Assembly (NCBI GenBank): GCA_029934165.1 | Contig: JAOZMU010000138.1 | Location: 1 to 8,001, forward strand | Length of the DNA: 8,001 bases | Reading direction: 5' to 3' | Source: Bacteroidales bacterium | Lineage (GTDB): Bacteria; Bacteroidota; Bacteroidia; Bacteroidales; JAOZMU01 | Shown here: positions 5,807-8,001 of the stretch, one piece after another | How the letters are laid out: each line of letters begins with the position of its first letter | How positions within the stretch are numbered: position 1 is the stretch's first letter | Program-made: the position numbers and the translations under genes | Notes under the pieces: model-generated | Told to the model about the DNA's origin: nothing | What the model saw: the letters and a program-made list of their open reading frames with translations, nothing else | The model's database searches: none

Positions 5807-6838
5807 ATGAAAAATACAGTTATTAATATCCTAAAGTTTGTTGTTTTTTTATCCTTGGGGATTTTGCTTTTTTGGCTTGTTTATCGCGACAAAAATTTTG
5901 ATGACATCTTGAAAGTTGTTGCTGGAGCAGATTTGATTTGGATTTGGATTTCGATAGGCATTGGAGTTATAAGCCACATTAGTAGAGCAGTACGGTGGAA
6001 TATGTTGATACGTCCACTTGGGTTTTCGCCACGATTGCCAAACACAATTTTTGCCGTTTTGATAGGCTACATGGCAAATCTTTTTTTGCCACGCATGGGC
6101 GAAGTTGTTCGTTGTGGTGTTCTGAAAAAGTCGGACAATATTCCACTTTCAAACCTCTTCGGGACGGTTGTGCTTGAGCGAACAATCGACGTTTTAATGT
6201 TGCTTTTGTTGCTTGGTTTTGTCATTCTTTCGCAAGCCGACGAGATGTTACTTTTTCTTGACAACAACCCAGATGTTAAGAAAAAATTATTGTCTATCGT
6301 TGGCTCAAAGTATGTGATAATTAGCGGAATAACGCTTGTCGTTCTGCTTGGTAGTTTCTTGTTTTTCTTTCGCAAAAAAATTGCTAAATCTGCTTTATAC
6401 AAAAAAATATCAGGTTTTATAACGAATTTCTGGCTTGGCATTAAATCTGTGCGCAAATTAAAAAATCGGGGTTGGTTTTTGTTTCATACAATCTTCATTT
6501 ATGTTGGTTATTATTTCATGTTTTATATTTGTATTTTTTGTTTCGAGGAAACGTCGCAAATAGCACCAATAGCTGGATTGACAATTTTTGTTATGTCTGG
6601 TTTAGGTATGGTAGCTCCGGTACAAGCTGGCATTGGTGCGTGGCATTTTATGGTCATTCAAGGGCTTATTGTTTATGGTGTTTCTGATGATATTGGCGGT
6701 GCATTTGCTCTTTTGGTACATAGCTCAATGACAATTTTTATGCTCGGTGCAGGAGTTGTTTCTTTGGCGGGATATTATTTGTATAATAGAAACAATAAAC
6801 CAATTTTAAGTCCAGACATTGAAGCAAATAACGAATAA
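5807..6838 (+). CDS. LPG-synthase-TM (UPF0104) family multi-pass membrane protein
   Basis: This 343-residue integral membrane protein is homologous to the flippase part of lysylphosphatidylglycerol synthase MprF but has no synthase (aminoacyl-transfer) domain. About eight membrane segments are visible (around 8-26, 43-60, 79-97, 119-141, 168-187, 224-246, 252-273 and 298-325). Family landmarks are SHISRAVRWNMLI (56-68), NLFLPRMGEVVRC (91-103), VVLERTIDVL (121-130) and the glycine-rich GLGMVAPVQAGIGAWHFMV (265-283). The PRxGE motif in an early helix is the strongest signature. Stand-alone members are usually annotated only as putative lipid or lipid-carrier translocators, so substrate and direction are unknown here. 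It starts 65 bp after the S74 gene and its last 20 bases overlap the next gene, a second member of the same superfamily. Co-transcription of the pair is very likely. Confidence 0.93.
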   Translation: MKNTVINILKFVVFLSLGILLFWLVYRDKNFDDILKVVAGADLIWIWISIGIGVISHISRAVRWNMLIRPLGFSPRLPNTIFAVLIGYMANLFLPRMGEVVRCGVLKKSDNIPLSNLFGTVVLERTIDVLMLLLLLGFVILSQADEMLLFLDNNPDVKKKLLSIVGSKYVIISGITLVVLLGSFLFFFRKKIAKSALYKKISGFITNFWLGIKSVRKLKNRGWFLFHTIFIYVGYYFMFYICIFCFEETSQIAPIAGLTIFVMSGLGMVAPVQAGIGAWHFMVIQGLIVYGVSDDIGGAFALLVHSSMTIFMLGAGVVSLAGYYLYNRNNKPILSPDIEANNE

Positions 6839-7784
6839 AACCTACAAGAAATGGTTGTTTGTCTTTCTCAAACTAATCATTTTATTCGCAGCTATTGGGT
6901 TTGTTTATCAACGTATTGTTACAGAGGAAAATGCGTTTAAAACTCTTTTGCAAACAAAAGTAAATTGGTTTTGGCTCATTTGCATAATTGCTTTGTTGCC
7001 TGTAAATTGGAGTATTGAGGCTGAAAAGTGGCGTTTTGCAGTTTCAAAACTTCAAAAACTTACATTTGCTAAAGCATTACGCGGAACTCTCATAGGGTTG
7101 GTTTTTGCTATTTTTACTCCAAATAGAATCGGCGAATTGGGCGGACGTGTACTTGTTCTCAGAAAACGTTTTCGCTTTGCAGGTGTCTATGCAACAACCA
7201 TTTGCAGCATTAGCCAGACACTAACAATCAGTATGTTTGGAGTGTTTGCAGCCTTGCTTCTGTTTGCCTGTTTTCCGCAAGTTATTTCTACACATTTTGT
7301 AGAACTTTCTTCATTTGTGATGTTTTTTTTGATTTTTGTAAATTTGCTTTTTATCGCCTTTTACATGAAAGTAAATAGACTAACAAGATTCATAAAAAGC
7401 CGGAAAATTCTAACGCAATATGCAAAATATATGGATTATTTGTCCGAGTTTTCTGACAAGGAATTATTGACGCTACTTTTTTATAACTCTCTTAGATACC
7501 TTGTTTTTTCGGTGCAGTTTTGTTTTATGCTATTCTTTTTTCAAATAGAAATATCTTTTATTGAAGCATGGATTGTCGCCGGACTTATCTATCTATCAGT
7601 AACTTTTGTGCCTACGTTTGCTCTTGCCGAAGTTGGAGTACGTGGCTCTGTTGCGTTATTTTTTGTCGGCTTTTGGTCTGACAAATCTGCAACAATTGTT
7701 GCCGCAATGACATTTCTTTGGCTTATAAACGTTGCACTCCCAACATCTTTAGGAGCAATACTTCTTTCCAAACATAAAATTTAA
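6819..7784 (+). CDS. Second LPG-synthase-TM/UPF0104-like membrane protein, TTG start
   Basis: This 321-residue multi-pass membrane protein is divergent from, but built like, the preceding gene product. Equivalent landmarks are NWSIEAEKWRFAV (63-75), FTPNRIGELGGRVLVL (99-114, aligning with LPRMGEVVRC upstream) and FVPTFALAEVGVRGSVALFF (263-282, aligning with the glycine-rich segment). Seven to nine hydrophobic helices are visible. The frame opens at an in-frame TAA at 6807-6809; the first plausible start is TTG at 6819, inside the upstream gene, and there is no ATG before residue 139. TTG is followed by a basic stretch (KQITNKTYKK) and then a membrane helix, a sensible N terminus. The 20-bp overlap suggests translational coupling. 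No substrate can be assigned; a lipid or polyprenyl-carrier translocation role is inference from the superfamily. Confidence 0.85.
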   Translation: MKQITNKTYKKWLFVFLKLIILFAAIGFVYQRIVTEENAFKTLLQTKVNWFWLICIIALLPVNWSIEAEKWRFAVSKLQKLTFAKALRGTLIGLVFAIFTPNRIGELGGRVLVLRKRFRFAGVYATTICSISQTLTISMFGVFAALLLFACFPQVISTHFVELSSFVMFFLIFVNLLFIAFYMKVNRLTRFIKSRKILTQYAKYMDYLSEFSDKELLTLLFYNSLRYLVFSVQFCFMLFFFQIEISFIEAWIVAGLIYLSVTFVPTFALAEVGVRGSVALFFVGFWSDKSATIVAAMTFLWLINVALPTSLGAILLSKHKI

Positions 7785-7810
7785 TGGTTACAAAAAACAA
7801 AATTTTATGT
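7772..7810 (+). terminator. Inverted repeat across the last stop codon
   Basis: ACATAAAATTT (7772-7782) and AAATTTTATGT (7800-7810) form an 11-bp perfect inverted repeat around a 17-nt loop, spanning the TAA stop of the second flippase-like gene. GTTTTC follows rather than a full T tract. It may stabilise or end the mRNA, but the stem is almost purely A-T. Confidence 0.3.
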
Positions 7811-7882
7811 GTTTTCAAATAACTATAAAACATTACCATCAATCCACTGTCGCACAATGGGAACACAAAAATCTCTTTATGG

Positions 7883-7926
7883 AACTGTCTCGTAATGAGA
7901 TAATTACCTGACAGTTTTTCTGTCAG
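7883..7926 (+). terminator. Two overlapping hairpins, probable operon terminator
   Basis: Hairpin A pairs AACTGTC (7883-7889) with GACAGTT (7910-7916), plus an inner GTAAT/ATTAC stem (7892-7896 with 7903-7907). It runs into TTTTT (7915-7919). Hairpin B pairs CTGACAG (7908-7914) with CTGTCAG (7920-7926) around TTTTT. The two share 7908-7916 and cannot form together. Lying about 100 bp after the last plus-strand gene, this is the best terminator candidate in the window. Confidence 0.5.
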
Positions 7927-7959
7927 TTACCGATAGTTATTTCGCTATTAAGTACTCTT

Positions 7960-8001
7960 AGTAAAATGAATTTAATAAAGTAAGCCATTAAAATTCCTAA
8001 C
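7960..8001 (-). repeat. MITE-like interspersed repeat, copy 3 (cut by window edge)
   Basis: Read on the minus strand these 42 bases are identical to the last 42 bases of copy 1 (164-205), including the AATGGC variant that copy 2 lacks. The element continues beyond the window. Its orientation is opposite to copies 1 and 2, so copies 1 and 3 bracket the whole gene region as distant inverted repeats. Confidence 0.85.

Noticed and set aside
6067..6456. Minus-strand 129-codon reading frame inside the first flippase-like gene
   Set aside because: It lies wholly opposite a well-supported membrane protein gene and shows no independent coding features.
1..8001. CRISPR array, tRNA, phage or defence island
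   Set aside because: No regularly spaced repeats, cloverleaf-forming tRNA sequence, integrase, Cas, toxin-antitoxin or restriction gene was found; the S74 protein is phage-like in one domain only and carries a bacterial signal peptide.

Overview
The window is AT-rich and dense with genes, and it looks like chromosomal DNA from a member of the Bacteroidota that has a type IX secretion system (T9SS). Three things point there. One short secreted protein ends in a T9SS sorting domain. A larger secreted protein has the 'PNGISYQAVARNDDG' N-terminal module and the 'NVGIGT' repeat phrase common in Bacteroidota surface proteins. Shine-Dalgarno sequences are not evident before the starts. No species can be named.

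Layout. (1) Positions 1-252 are non-coding and hold copy 1 of an ~87-bp interspersed repeat plus a weak terminator-like hairpin. (2) Positions 253-2744 are a minus-strand cluster of three genes, read from 2744 down: a PhnP-like metallo-beta-lactamase-fold phosphodiesterase, a 94-residue membrane protein of unknown function, and a polyprenyl-phosphate sugar-1-phosphate transferase that starts surface-polysaccharide assembly. Gaps of 11 and 30 bp suggest one transcript. (3) Positions 2745-3802 are a ~1-kb non-coding divergent region with copy 2 of the repeat, a palindrome built from the repeat's own end, a hairpin bracketed by 9-bp direct repeats, and a terminator-like hairpin. (4) Positions 3803-7784 carry four plus-strand genes: a small T9SS cargo protein, a secreted protein with a C-terminal S74 self-cleaving chaperone domain, and two consecutive multi-pass membrane proteins of the LPG-synthase-TM/UPF0104 flippase-like superfamily. 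The last two overlap by 20 bp through a TTG start. (5) Positions 7785-8001 are non-coding, with hairpins that probably end transcription and, at the window edge, an inverted partial copy 3 of the repeat.

Most genes concern the cell envelope: polysaccharide initiation, membrane-lipid or lipid-carrier handling, and surface or secreted proteins. Nothing shows that the left and right gene blocks act together. No tRNA, rRNA, CRISPR array, transposase, phage gene or defence system was seen. The least ordinary material is non-coding: a MITE-like repeat family whose copies lie outside or between the gene blocks, with a heptamer that varies in copy number.
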